In this document: piece by piece, positions 1 through 7,166 of the stretch | Position numbering within the stretch: position 1 is the first letter of the stretch | Layout of the letters: each line of letters starts with the position of its first letter | Assembly (NCBI GenBank): GCA_021826065.1 | Contig: JAKADY010000033.1 | Location: 1-35,522 of the forward strand | Reading direction: 5' to 3' | DNA from: Pseudomonadota bacterium | GTDB lineage: Bacteria; Pseudomonadota; Gammaproteobacteria; Burkholderiales; Thiobacillaceae | DNA: 35,522 nucleotides | Made by a program: the position numbers and the translations under genes | Notes under the pieces: model-generated | Database searches by the model: none | What the model saw: the letters and a program-made list of their open reading frames with translations, nothing else | What the model was told of the DNA's origin: nothing

Positions 1-117
1 ATCCCGCAGAAGGCGCTCGGCCATATCACTCCTCAAGAGGCCCTCAAAAACTGGTACGCTAAACGCCCCGATCTGTTCAAAAAACGTGTTTACAATCAGG
101 CGGGACCTGACAATTAG
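1..117 (+). CDS. IS481-like transposase, C-terminal 38 residues (partial)
   Basis: The open frame enters from the left edge and ends at TAG 115-117. The visible tail begins IPQKALGHITPQEALKNW and ends RVYNQAGPDN. It resembles the C-terminus of IS481/IS3-group DDE transposases, where a (P)xxALGxxTPxEAL segment follows the catalytic Glu helix. The catalytic residues lie outside the window. The stop codon is only 2 nt before the ATG of the next gene, so there is no room for a separate IS end after it. In this family the stop can lie inside the right inverted repeat. Family assignment rests on this short tail alone. Confidence 0.7.
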   Translation: MPQKALGHITPQEALKNWYAKRPDLFKKRVYNQAGPDN

Positions 118-120
118 ACA
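1..120 (+). mobile_element. Right end of an IS481-like insertion sequence (partial)
   Basis: The transposase tail runs to 117. Read outward on the minus strand, the sequence from position 120 begins TGTCTAATTGTCAGG. That is the TGT... type of end used by IS481/IS3-group elements (reads ...ACA on the plus strand). The boundary at 120 is inferred from this trinucleotide and from the transposase stop. The left end is outside the window, so neither the inverted repeat nor a target duplication can be checked. If the boundary is right, the last base of the IS is the A of the ATG of the following hsp20 gene. Confidence 0.5.
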
Positions 121-548
121 TGATCTACCGTTCGCTGTTTCCCCGCGACCTGTTCGCGGAATTCGAGCGCCTGCAGCGGGAGCTCGATCAGGCCTTCGGG
201 CTGCCCAGCATCCGCGGCATCGCGCGTGGTTATCCGGCGATGAACGTGGGGACCACCCCGCGCTCGATCGAGATCTACGCCTTCGCGCCGGGGATCGACC
301 CCGCGAGCATAGACGTGCAGATCGAACAGGGTGTGCTCACCATCAGCGGCGAGCGCAAGTCCGAATCGGTGCCGGAGGGGGCCACCGTCCACATCGACGA
401 GCGCTTCGCCGGACGCTTCCGCCGGGTCGTGAGCCTGCCCGACGACATCGATCCGAACGCGGTCAGCGCCACCTACCGCGACGGTGTGCTGCATGTGAGT
501 GTGGCCCGCCGCGAGGCTGCACAGCTGCGCCGCATCACCATTCAATGA
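120..548 (+). CDS. Hsp20/alpha-crystallin small heat-shock protein (first copy)
   Basis: A 142-residue small heat-shock protein, expected to form cytoplasmic oligomers that hold unfolding proteins for refolding without using ATP. The N-terminal arm (1-38) carries the usual FxEFERLQRELDQAF amphipathic helix. The alpha-crystallin domain spans about 40-130 and ends in the signature ATYRDGVLHVSV (117-128). A C-terminal I-x-I motif (I139-T-I141) should dock the neighbouring dimer. ATG 120 gives a complete N-terminal arm but lies 2 nt after the transposase stop, so the upstream promoter and ribosome site come from IS sequence; only a weak GGCGGGA is seen. A second hsp20 follows after 14 nt, which suggests one transcript. 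Confidence 0.93.
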   Translation: MIYRSLFPRDLFAEFERLQRELDQAFGLPSIRGIARGYPAMNVGTTPRSIEIYAFAPGIDPASIDVQIEQGVLTISGERKSESVPEGATVHIDERFAGRFRRVVSLPDDIDPNAVSATYRDGVLHVSVARREAAQLRRITIQ

Positions 549-562
549 CGGAGGACAGGACC

Positions 563-937
563 ATGAGTGACCAAGTCGTCAAACGCGAAGGCGCAACCCG
601 CGAGGAGGCGGCCCTGCTGCCGCCGGTCGACGTGATCGAGGACACCGGCGGGATCACGCTGTACGCCGACCTGCCGGGGGTGCCCAAGGACAAGCTGGAC
701 ATCCGCGTGGAGGGGGACACCCTCACGCTGGAGGGTGAGCTGAGTCTGACCATCCCCGAGGGCATGGAGGCGACCCATGCCGAGGTGAGCCTGCCGCGCT
801 ACCGCAGGACCTTCACCCTGTCCAAGGAGCTCGACAGCGAAAAGGTCACGGCCGAGTTCCAGCACGGGGTGCTCAAACTGCGCATACCCAAGGCCGAACA
901 CCTGCAGCCGCGCAAGATCTCGGTGCAGGTTGCCTGA
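563..937 (+). CDS. Hsp20/alpha-crystallin small heat-shock protein (second copy)
   Basis: A 124-residue small heat-shock protein. The start at 563 is chosen because GGAGGACAGGA lies just upstream and because the frame further upstream overlaps the first hsp20 gene in another frame. The N-terminal arm is short (about 20 residues). The alpha-crystallin domain covers about 21-110, with the signature AEFQHGVLKLRIPK (97-110), followed by an I-x-V tail (I119-S-V121). It is clearly diverged from the first copy, so it is an old paralogue and not a recent duplication. Paired Hsp20 genes often encode subunits of different class that co-assemble; whether these two do so is inference. Confidence 0.94.
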   Translation: MSDQVVKREGATREEAALLPPVDVIEDTGGITLYADLPGVPKDKLDIRVEGDTLTLEGELSLTIPEGMEATHAEVSLPRYRRTFTLSKELDSEKVTAEFQHGVLKLRIPKAEHLQPRKISVQVA

Positions 938-971
938 GCGCTGAGATGGAAGTCGCGTGGCAACTCACGAT

Positions 972-1006
972 GTCCCCCCCAGCGGGGGAGGGGCTGGGGG
1001 TGAGGG
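972..1006. repeat. GC-rich palindromic intergenic repeat (REP-like)
   Basis: A run of C, then AGC, then a run of G, followed by GGGGCTGGGGGTGAGGG. On the minus strand it reads CCCTCACCCCCAGCCCC followed by a CCCCC/GGGGG palindrome. This is the look of a dispersed intergenic repeat common in GC-rich Proteobacteria. Only one copy of this type lies in the window, so repeat status rests on general recognition. Confidence 0.45.
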
Positions 1007-1070
1007 AACCGTTCATGGCCGGCACGTGCGTTTTCATTAGCAGGGGCGGCCCATCGGGCCATGAACGGTT
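1007..1070. repeat. Perfect 14-bp inverted repeat with 36-nt loop
   Basis: AACCGTTCATGGCC at 1007-1020 is exactly complementary to GGCCATGAACGGTT at 1057-1070. A smaller GGCCC/GGGCC palindrome lies at 1048-1060, so two alternative folds are possible. It lies in the convergent gap between hsp20 and the DUF3365 gene. There is no reading frame and no T tract. Confidence 0.7.
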
Positions 1071-1078
1071 AGGCCGAG

Positions 1079-1104
1079 CATCGCCGGCCAATGGGCCGGC
1101 GATG
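1079..1104. terminator. Terminator-like hairpin between convergent genes
   Basis: CATCGCCGGCC (1079-1089) pairs perfectly with GGCCGGCGATG (1094-1104) around a 4-nt AATG loop. The 11-bp GC-rich stem stands 11 nt from the stop of the minus-strand gene at 1116 and also downstream of the hsp20 pair. No U tract follows on either strand, so it is a candidate bidirectional transcription stop or transcript-end protector, not a classical intrinsic terminator. Confidence 0.5.
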
Positions 1105-1115
1105 ACGGCGCGCGT

Positions 1116-1682
1116 TCAGAGCGGTCGCTTGATGGAGATGCCGCCGCGCAGCATGCCAGGGGCATAGCCCGTGGCCTTGTCGTGCGGGTACTCCGTCGCC
1201 AGGCGGGCCTTGACCGCCCCCGGGATGGCGTCGGGCGCGCCGTGGCAGGTCGTGCACAAAGGCAGCACGGGCAGGCCGCGCATGTAGCGGTAGACCTTGC
1301 CGCTCGGTTCATCCACGACCTGGGCGAACTCCAGGGTCTCCGGCTTGGCGCCCTCGGCCAGGCGCTTCTCCAGGATCCTAAGTGCACCTTGCTCCCATTC
1401 GTCCGGGGTACCGAGCAGGGTGTTGCGCGTCTTGAGGCTCACCCGGGTCACCCGCCAACCCGTACTCCGCGACAACTCGCTGGCGATGGCCGGTGCCTTG
1501 TCGCGGCAGACGCTGATGGCCGACTCCGGGCCGCCGGCGGCGAGCTGCTTTTGCAGTTCACCACCCAGCTGTTGCTGCAATTTGAGTGCGGTCTGGCGGG
1601 AACTCTCCAACAACTGGGCCTCGTTGGCCAAAGCGGCGAGGGGCAGGCAGGTCAAGGCCAACAGCAAGGCAGATTTGCGCAT
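1116..1682 (-). CDS. Exported DUF3365 (Tll0287-like) haem-binding protein
   Basis: A 188-residue protein of the DUF3365 / Tll0287-like family, proposed in the literature to bind haem and to sense redox or gases. A Sec signal peptide covers about 1-19 (MRKSALLLAL..., probable cleavage after LALA-type residues 16-19). The single CxxCH is C143-T-T-C146-H147, close to the C-terminus; a further Cys is at 59. The conserved tail with YxxGMLRGGISI is present. ATG at 1682 is chosen over an upstream in-frame ATG because it starts the signal peptide and is preceded by GGAGGAG. Predicted location is the periplasm. It stands alone, divergent from the membrane-fusion protein gene. No sensor kinase domain is attached, unlike many relatives; its partner is unknown. 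Confidence 0.85.
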   Translation of the reverse strand: MRKSALLLALTCLPLAALANEAQLLESSRQTALKLQQQLGGELQKQLAAGGPESAISVCRDKAPAIASELSRSTGWRVTRVSLKTRNTLLGTPDEWEQGALRILEKRLAEGAKPETLEFAQVVDEPSGKVYRYMRGLPVLPLCTTCHGAPDAIPGAVKARLATEYPHDKATGYAPGMLRGGISIKRPL

Positions 1683-1958
1683 GAACGACTCCTCCATCAA
1701 GATGTCCAGGACGACCCCGTGTGGCGTGGTGGGAACAGGCGACCGCACGGCGGTCAGCCGAGATTGTGTCGCAAAAGCGCCGCAACGCAAACCTCGAGCA
1801 CCTCACATCCCGCGTCTGCCCCGTGACACCCGCGCCGCACGGGCCGGCCGCGCTCGTGGCGATCCCGGTCTATGCGCTCCAACGGGCTTCGGGAGACAAT
1901 CCAACAAAACGGCCCGAGGCCGGGAACCCCCTGATGCTCTCCAGACCCTGATTTCTGC
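1683..1958. other. Divergent intergenic region, 276 nt
   Basis: Contains the ribosome site and presumably the promoter of the DUF3365 gene (reading left) and the promoter of the membrane-fusion protein gene (reading right). A short perfect hairpin, CGGCC-CGA-GGCCG, lies at 1910-1922. No convincing -35/-10 pair, small gene or RNA was found. Confidence 0.5.
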
Positions 1959-3212
1959 ATGAACAAAAAAAAGATCCTCCTACCCCTGCTCCTGCTCGCG
2001 CTCGGTATTGGCGGCTTTGCCGCCCTCAAGGCCACCCGTCCCAAACCCGTCGCCGCCGCGCCGCAGGAACAGGTCTGGCGGGTGGAGACGGTCAGCATTG
2101 AGCCGGCCGCCCGCAGCCCGGTGCTCACCCTCAATGCCCGCGTCGAGAGTCCGGCGCTCACCCGCGCCGCCGCGCCCGGAATCGGGCGGGTGAGCCGCGT
2201 CCTCGCCCTGGAGGGGCAGGCCGTGCGCCGAGGCCAGCTCCTGCTCGAGCTCGACCCGCGCGATTTCGAGCCGCGCGTGTCGCAGGCGCGCGCCCAGGTG
2301 CAGGAGCTGCAGGCGGCCTTGGAGAGCGAGCGGCTGCGTCACGCTGCCGACCTCGACCAGCTCGACCAGGAGCGCCGGCTGCTCGAGTTCGCTGCGGCCG
2401 ATGTCGAACGCTTCGAGCGGCTGCGGCAGGAGAATTTCTACTCCCAGGCCGCGGTCGATCAGAGCCGCCAGACACTCGCGCGCCAGCAGATCAATCTGCG
2501 CAACCGCGAACTCGCCATCCAGGACCACGAGGCGCGCATGGCCCAGTTGCGGGCGCGTCTCACGCAGGCGCAGGCCAACCTGGAGCAGGCCGAGCTCGCC
2601 CTCGCGCGCAGCCGTGTGATTGCGCCTTTCGACGGCATCGTTGCCGAACGCCTGGTGGCCGAGGGTGACCAGGTCAACACCGGCCAGACGCTCATCAGCC
2701 TCTATCCCACCGCGGGTCTGGAATTGCGCGCCAAGATTCCCGCCCCGTACGAGGCGGAGATCCAGTCTGAACTTAAGCGCGGCCGCACCCTCGAGGCCAT
2801 CGCCGATGTCGGTGGCGAGCGGATCGGATTGCGTCTGGTCCGTATGTCGGGGGCCGCCGATACCCGTGGCCTGGATGCCTTTTTCCGCGTGCAGTCGGCG
2901 ACCACACAGCTGCGCGTCGGCGGCCTGGTCACCTTGCTACTGCAAAGGCCGGTCGTGCAGGATGCCATCGCGCTGCCATACTCGGCCCTGCACGCCGGTC
3001 GTTACGTCTACCGGGTCGAGGCCGGCCGTTTGCGCGCCATCCCCGTTCAGGTCCTAGGTGAACAGGCCGGCGAGCGGCCCCTCCTGCTGGTGAAAAGCGA
3101 GGCGCTCAGGCCGGGCGATCAGGTCATGGTCACCCAGCTGCCCAACGCGGTGACCGGGCTGCGTGTGGCGGTGGTCAAGCCTGAGGCCGACGCCGTCGGG
3201 CCCACGCCCTGA
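1959..3212 (+). CDS. HlyD/RND-type periplasmic membrane-fusion (adaptor) protein
   Basis: A 417-residue adaptor of the efflux MFP family, which links an inner-membrane pump to an outer-membrane channel. An N-terminal signal-anchor follows the lysines at the start (about 6-23). Two lipoyl half-motifs flank the coiled coil: GRVSRVLALEGQAVRRGQLL (about 75-95) and RVIAPFDGIVAERLVAEGDQ (about 222-242). Between them lies a long, Q/L/R-rich alpha hairpin. A beta-barrel and membrane-proximal region follow (SALHAGRYVYRVEAGRL). No Shine-Dalgarno is visible before ATG 1959, though the start fits the signal-anchor. No RND, ABC or MFS pump gene adjoins it; the next gene on the strand is a peroxiredoxin. 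The transported substrate cannot be deduced. Confidence 0.88.
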   Translation: MNKKKILLPLLLLALGIGGFAALKATRPKPVAAAPQEQVWRVETVSIEPAARSPVLTLNARVESPALTRAAAPGIGRVSRVLALEGQAVRRGQLLLELDPRDFEPRVSQARAQVQELQAALESERLRHAADLDQLDQERRLLEFAAADVERFERLRQENFYSQAAVDQSRQTLARQQINLRNRELAIQDHEARMAQLRARLTQAQANLEQAELALARSRVIAPFDGIVAERLVAEGDQVNTGQTLISLYPTAGLELRAKIPAPYEAEIQSELKRGRTLEAIADVGGERIGLRLVRMSGAADTRGLDAFFRVQSATTQLRVGGLVTLLLQRPVVQDAIALPYSALHAGRYVYRVEAGRLRAIPVQVLGEQAGERPLLLVKSEALRPGDQVMVTQLPNAVTGLRVAVVKPEADAVGPTP

Positions 3213-3286
3213 TCGCGCCTCTTTCTTGCTGGCCGTGGGGGGCTGGTCGATAATCCAGTCGACCCATGCCCTGTCAGAGGAGCCCC

Positions 3287-3748
3287 ATGCTGCAAGGACA
3301 ACTCGCCCCGGATTTCGAACTCCCCGCCACCAGCGGCCGTGTCGTCCGTCTCTCGGCCCTGCGCGGCAAGCCGGTCGTGCTGTATTTCTATCCCAAGGAC
3401 AACACGCCCGGTTGTACGACCGAAGGCCAGGACTTCCGCGATCTCTACGACCTCTTCCAGGCCCTCGACTGCGAGGTCTTCGGCATCTCGCGCGACAGCA
3501 TCAAGTCGCACGAGGGGTTCAAGGCCAAGCTCGGGCTGCCCTTCGAGCTGCTCTCCGACGAGGACGAGAAGGTCTGCGAGGCCTATGGTGTCATCAAACT
3601 GAAAAACATGTATGGCAAGAAGGTCCGCGGCATCGAGCGCAGCACCTTCGTCATCGACCGCGAGGGACGGGTCGCTCGTGAGTGGCGGGCAGTGAAGGTG
3701 CCCGACCACGCCCGCGATGTCCTCGAGTTCGTCCGCACACTGGCCTGA
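3287..3748 (+). CDS. bcp: Bcp/PrxQ-type thiol peroxidase
   Basis: A 153-residue thioredoxin-fold peroxiredoxin of the Bcp/PrxQ group, reducing hydrogen peroxide and organic hydroperoxides in the cytoplasm. The peroxidatic motif is P36-K-D-N-T-P-G-C43-T. The start at ATG 3287 is preceded by GAGGAG; an in-frame ATG at 3266 would add seven residues and lacks such a site. The resolving Cys found five residues after the peroxidatic one in E. coli Bcp is Gln48 here. The other cysteines are C62 and C97 (VCEAYGV). The position of the alternative helix-3 resolving Cys is Lys79. The enzyme may work as a 1-Cys peroxiredoxin or use C62 or C97. It is 74 nt downstream of the adaptor gene and 34 nt upstream of the PhoH-type gene. 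Confidence 0.93.
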   Translation: MLQGQLAPDFELPATSGRVVRLSALRGKPVVLYFYPKDNTPGCTTEGQDFRDLYDLFQALDCEVFGISRDSIKSHEGFKAKLGLPFELLSDEDEKVCEAYGVIKLKNMYGKKVRGIERSTFVIDREGRVAREWRAVKVPDHARDVLEFVRTLA

Positions 3749-3782
3749 GCCCTTCTCCCTATCGCCTCCCCACACGCTACTG

Positions 3783-5189
3783 ATGGCGCGCAAACCCAAA
3801 CCCCAGTCCCAGACCAAGCTGTTCGTCCTCGACACCAACGTCCTCCTGCACGACCCCACCTGCCTGTACCGTTTCCAGGAACACGATATCTACCTGCCGA
3901 TGGCCACGCTGGAAGAGCTGGACCACAACAAGAAGGGGATGTCGGAGGTTGCCCGCAACGCCCGCCAGGCGAGCCGCTTCATCGAGGAGATCGTGAGCGG
4001 GCGTGAGTCCGAGATCGGCGAGGGCACCCACTTGGGGCCGCACAGCCACAACGCCGCCACGGGGCGGCTGTTGCTGCAGACCCACCCGATCGAGAGCGAC
4101 ATCACCTCGGTGCTGCCCTACAGCAAGGTGGACAACCAGATCCTGGGGGTGGTCGGCTATCTCAAGGACAAATACCCCGGCCGGCCGGTGATCCTGGTCA
4201 CCAAGGACATCAACATGCGCATCAAGGCGCGCGCCCTGGGGATCGCCGCGGAGGACTACTACAACGACAAGGTGCTGGAGGACACCGACATCCTCTACAC
4301 CGGCGTGCGCGAGCTGCCGGCGGACTTCTGGGACAGCCACGCCAAGGGCATGGAGTCCTGGCAGAAGGAGGGGCGTGTGTACTACCGGGTGACCGGCCCC
4401 CTGGTCCCCTCGCTGCTGGTCAACGAGTTCGTCTACCAGGAGGGCGAACGGCCGCTCAACGCCCAGGTCATCGAGGTCAAGGGCAACACCGCGGTCCTGG
4501 CCACCATCCGCGACTACAGCCATCACAAAAACAACGTTTGGGGCATCACGGCGCGCAACCGCGAGCAAAACTTCGCCCTCAACGTCCTGATGAATCCGGA
4601 CATCGACTTCGTCACCCTGCTCGGTCAGGCCGGCACCGGCAAGACCCTGCTCACCCTGGCGGCGGGGCTCACCCAGACCCTGGAGGAGAAACGCTACAGC
4701 GAGATCATCATGACCCGGGTGACCGTCCCGGTCGGCGAGGATATCGGCTTCCTGCCCGGCACCGAGGAGGAGAAGATGACCCCCTGGATGGGTGCGCTGG
4801 AGGACAACCTCGACGTGCTCAACATGAACGACCAGGAGGCCGGCGAATGGGGCAGGGCGGCTACCCAGGACCTCATCCGCTCGCGCATCAAGGTGAAATC
4901 GCTCAACTTCATGCGCGGGCGCACCTTCATCAACAAGATCCTGATCATCGACGAGGCGCAAAACCTCACGCCCAAGCAGATGAAGACCCTGATCACCCGC
5001 GCCGGCCCTGGCACCAAGGTGGTCTGCCTGGGCAACATCGCCCAGATCGACACGCCCTATCTCACCGAGGGGAGCTCAGGGCTGACCTACGTGGTCGATC
5101 GTTTCAAGGGCTGGCCGCACAGCGGGCACGTGACCCTGGCGCGTGGCGAACGCTCGCGTCTGGCCGATCATGCGGCGAGCGTGCTGTAG
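3783..5189 (+). CDS. PhoH-family protein with N-terminal PIN domain (PhoH2/YlaK type)
   Basis: A 468-residue two-domain protein. The N-terminal PIN ribonuclease-like domain (about 10-150) starts FVLDTNVLLHDP, with metal-ligand candidate D17, and contains EELDHNKKG and a later VTKDINMRIKA. The PhoH P-loop ATPase/helicase domain (about 250-460) has Walker A GQAGTGKT at 281-288 and Walker B LIIDEAQ at about 387-393, followed by LGNIAQIDTPYL. PIN-PhoH fusions have been shown in actinobacteria to be RNA helicase/ribonucleases, some paired with an antitoxin; no antitoxin-like small gene precedes this one. ATG 3783 is taken because the sequence upstream overlaps the end of bcp and shows no family similarity. 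No clear Shine-Dalgarno precedes it. Confidence 0.92.
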   Translation: MARKPKPQSQTKLFVLDTNVLLHDPTCLYRFQEHDIYLPMATLEELDHNKKGMSEVARNARQASRFIEEIVSGRESEIGEGTHLGPHSHNAATGRLLLQTHPIESDITSVLPYSKVDNQILGVVGYLKDKYPGRPVILVTKDINMRIKARALGIAAEDYYNDKVLEDTDILYTGVRELPADFWDSHAKGMESWQKEGRVYYRVTGPLVPSLLVNEFVYQEGERPLNAQVIEVKGNTAVLATIRDYSHHKNNVWGITARNREQNFALNVLMNPDIDFVTLLGQAGTGKTLLTLAAGLTQTLEEKRYSEIIMTRVTVPVGEDIGFLPGTEEEKMTPWMGALEDNLDVLNMNDQEAGEWGRAATQDLIRSRIKVKSLNFMRGRTFINKILIIDEAQNLTPKQMKTLITRAGPGTKVVCLGNIAQIDTPYLTEGSSGLTYVVDRFKGWPHSGHVTLARGERSRLADHAASVL

Positions 5190-5422
5190 TCCAGATCTGA
5201 CTTGCAAGCAGCATCTAGCGGGATGCGTGCCAGGGTTTCTCGCCTTCGGGCCGAAGTTTGTTGATGCCAAAAACAGGCCATACCCCAGAGGATATCCGTC
5301 AGATTCGATATCCGCGGGGTGTGTGAGGCTTCCGGGCTCTGCGATAATGTCGCTGGAGCACCTGTCATGTGCCCACACGAGTTCAACACAGGTCGAATAC
5401 AACCCATTGTCATGAGGCATCC
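5190..5422. other. Intergenic region, 233 nt, upstream of the EpsD-like gene
   Basis: Visibly poorer in G+C than the flanking genes. It contains a direct repeat GATATCCG at 5291-5298 and 5307-5314, 16 nt apart from start to start, which is a plausible regulator site spaced about 1.5 helical turns. No matching -24/-12 or clear -35/-10 promoter was found. It presumably holds the promoter of the 5423-7111 gene pair. Confidence 0.4.
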
Positions 5423-6379
5423 ATGAATACGAATACGGCATTTGCAATCGCTACACTGACCATGGCAATGACAGTGGGTGTTGTGGGTTGCGGCGACAAG
5501 AAAACCAGCCAGGAAGGGCAGACTCCCCAGATCGTCGCGAAAGTGGGAAAAGACGAGATCACGGCGCAGGCGCTTGAGTTTGAACTATCCCGGCTCGGTA
5601 CCTCACTGACGCAGGAGCAGACGCGAGAGGCTGCCAATCGCGTCCTCCGCGGCCTGGTGGATCAGCACCTGCTCATGCAACAGGCCATCGCCGACAAACT
5701 CGATCGCGATCCCAAGGTGGTCCAGGCCCTGGAGGCGGCGCGCCGGCAGGTGTTAGCGCAGGCCTATGTGGAGAAGGTCACGGCTGCCGCGGCCAAGCCG
5801 ACCGAGGCCGAGATCAAGGACTATTACGACAAGCATCCGGAGCTCTTCTCCGAGCGGCGTATCTACCGGCTGCAGGAAATATCAGTGCAGGTCTCCCCGG
5901 AAAACGCCACCCAGGTGCAGGAGAAGCTCACCAGCGTGCGCAACCTGAACGAGTTCGTCGAGTGGCTGCGTGCCAACAACATCCCGGCGCGCGGGGCGCA
6001 GAGCGTCAAGGCGGCCGAACAGCTGCCGCTCGAGCTGTTGCCCCGGCTGCATGCGCTCAAGGACGGTCAGGCGATCACCCTGGCCGGAAACAATGTCCTC
6101 AACATCGTCTATCTCGCCGGTTCACAGACCCAGCCGGTCACGCTGCAACAGGCCACGCCGATGATCGAACGTTACCTGCTCAACGCCAAGAAGCGCGAAC
6201 TTGCCGAGCAGGCACTCAAGCGGCTACGCGAGACCAGCAAGCCCGAGTTCTTGGGCGAGTACAGCGATGCCGCCAGGATTGAGGCTCCAGCCGTCATCCC
6301 GACGGTCAAACCAGGTGCGAATGGCAAGGGCGAATTGCCAACCAACGTTCCCGACCTTACCGCACCAGCGGGTGGCTAG
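5423..6379 (+). CDS. EpsD-family peptidyl-prolyl isomerase-like lipoprotein
   Basis: A 318-residue lipoprotein. The signal peptide ends in a lipobox V20-V-G-C23, so Cys23 should be lipidated, followed by GDKK. Next comes a SurA_N-like helical region (about 38-130; VAKVGKDEITAQALEFELSRL, RVLRGLVDQHLLMQQA) and a degenerate PpiC-like region (about 135-265), with a Pro/Gly-rich tail. This layout fits the EpsD family of exopolysaccharide / exosortase loci. It is known as a peptidyl-prolyl isomerase family by similarity only, and the parvulin active site is not well conserved here. The CPBP protease gene follows after 54 nt on the same strand, probably in one operon. ATG 5423 starts directly at the signal peptide. 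Confidence 0.78.
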   Translation: MNTNTAFAIATLTMAMTVGVVGCGDKKTSQEGQTPQIVAKVGKDEITAQALEFELSRLGTSLTQEQTREAANRVLRGLVDQHLLMQQAIADKLDRDPKVVQALEAARRQVLAQAYVEKVTAAAAKPTEAEIKDYYDKHPELFSERRIYRLQEISVQVSPENATQVQEKLTSVRNLNEFVEWLRANNIPARGAQSVKAAEQLPLELLPRLHALKDGQAITLAGNNVLNIVYLAGSQTQPVTLQQATPMIERYLLNAKKRELAEQALKRLRETSKPEFLGEYSDAARIEAPAVIPTVKPGANGKGELPTNVPDLTAPAGG

Positions 6380-6433
6380 TATCCAGGCATAGGCCACGCT
6401 GGCTCTATTGAGGCCGGCAAGGGGCTCTGTATC

Positions 6434-7111
6434 ATGGTGCTCAGACGCCAGATTCTGGTTCGCGTCCTGCCTTTCGCGCTCTTCATCCTGCTGTTGTCAC
6501 TGAGGGATCCCCTTGGCAGTTGGCTCGGGCCGGATCTCGATGTCCGTTGGGTCTATCCCATTAAAGTCGCGCTGGTGTTGGCACTGGTGGTGTATTTCCT
6601 GCGGGATTACACCGAGCTGCGGGAGCTGCCTGCAGACAGCCGGTGGCTGTGGCTGTGGGCGCCCCTGGTCGGGGTGGCCGTCTTCGTCCTGTGGATCAAC
6701 CTGGATTGGGGTTGGCTCAATCTGGCGTCGGAGGACGGATTCGTCTATGACCCGCGCGCTGCCGACGGCCGTATCGACTGGACCTTGGCGGCGATCCGGC
6801 TGACCGGCTCGGCCCTGTTGGTGCCGGTGATGGAGGAATTGTTCTGGCGCTCTTTCCTGATGCGCTGGATCGACCGCCACGACTTCATGTCGCTGGCGCC
6901 CGGCCTGGTGAGCCTCAAGGCCATCGTCATCTCCAGTATCGTCTTCGGCTTCGAGCACACCCTGTGGTTTGCCGGTATCCTTGCCGGACTGGCCTATGCC
7001 TGGTTGTATCGCGCAAGCGGCAGCCTTTGGCCGCCGATCGTCGCACACGCCATCACGAATGGTATCCTGGGTGTTTGGGTGATCCAGACCGGTCACTGGC
7101 AATTCTGGTGA
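6434..7111 (+). CDS. CPBP-family intramembrane metalloprotease (PEP-CTERM-associated CAAX type)
   Basis: A 225-residue integral membrane protein with about six hydrophobic segments. It carries all three CPBP (Abi/CAAX protease) motifs: E134-E135-L-F-W-R139, F171-G-F-E-H175 and H205-A-I-T-N209. Glu and His coordinate the catalytic metal in this family. Overall length and the opening (RVLPFALFILLLSLRD..., then a region rich in Trp) fit the CAAX-related proteins found in genomes with exosortase (EpsH) systems. The start is supported by AAGGGG 10 nt upstream. With the EpsD-like gene before it, this looks like a detached part of an exosortase/exopolysaccharide guild. No exosortase, PEP-CTERM substrate or glycosyltransferase gene is in the window. 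The substrate is unknown. Confidence 0.82.
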   Translation: MVLRRQILVRVLPFALFILLLSLRDPLGSWLGPDLDVRWVYPIKVALVLALVVYFLRDYTELRELPADSRWLWLWAPLVGVAVFVLWINLDWGWLNLASEDGFVYDPRAADGRIDWTLAAIRLTGSALLVPVMEELFWRSFLMRWIDRHDFMSLAPGLVSLKAIVISSIVFGFEHTLWFAGILAGLAYAWLYRASGSLWPPIVAHAITNGILGVWVIQTGHWQFW

Positions 7112-7166
7112 GCCGGATTCTTGTCCAGGACGAGAACTGCCTTGGTTTTCTCGTGAAGCTGTCTTC

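Noticed and set aside
5369-5422. Extension of the EpsD-like protein to an upstream ATG
   Set aside because: It would bury the lipoprotein signal peptide behind 18 polar residues.
6434-7111. Abi-type phage-abortive-infection or bacteriocin-immunity protein
   Set aside because: It shares the CPBP fold, but the neighbouring EpsD-like gene and the N-terminal region fit the exosortase-associated group better; no defence genes adjoin.
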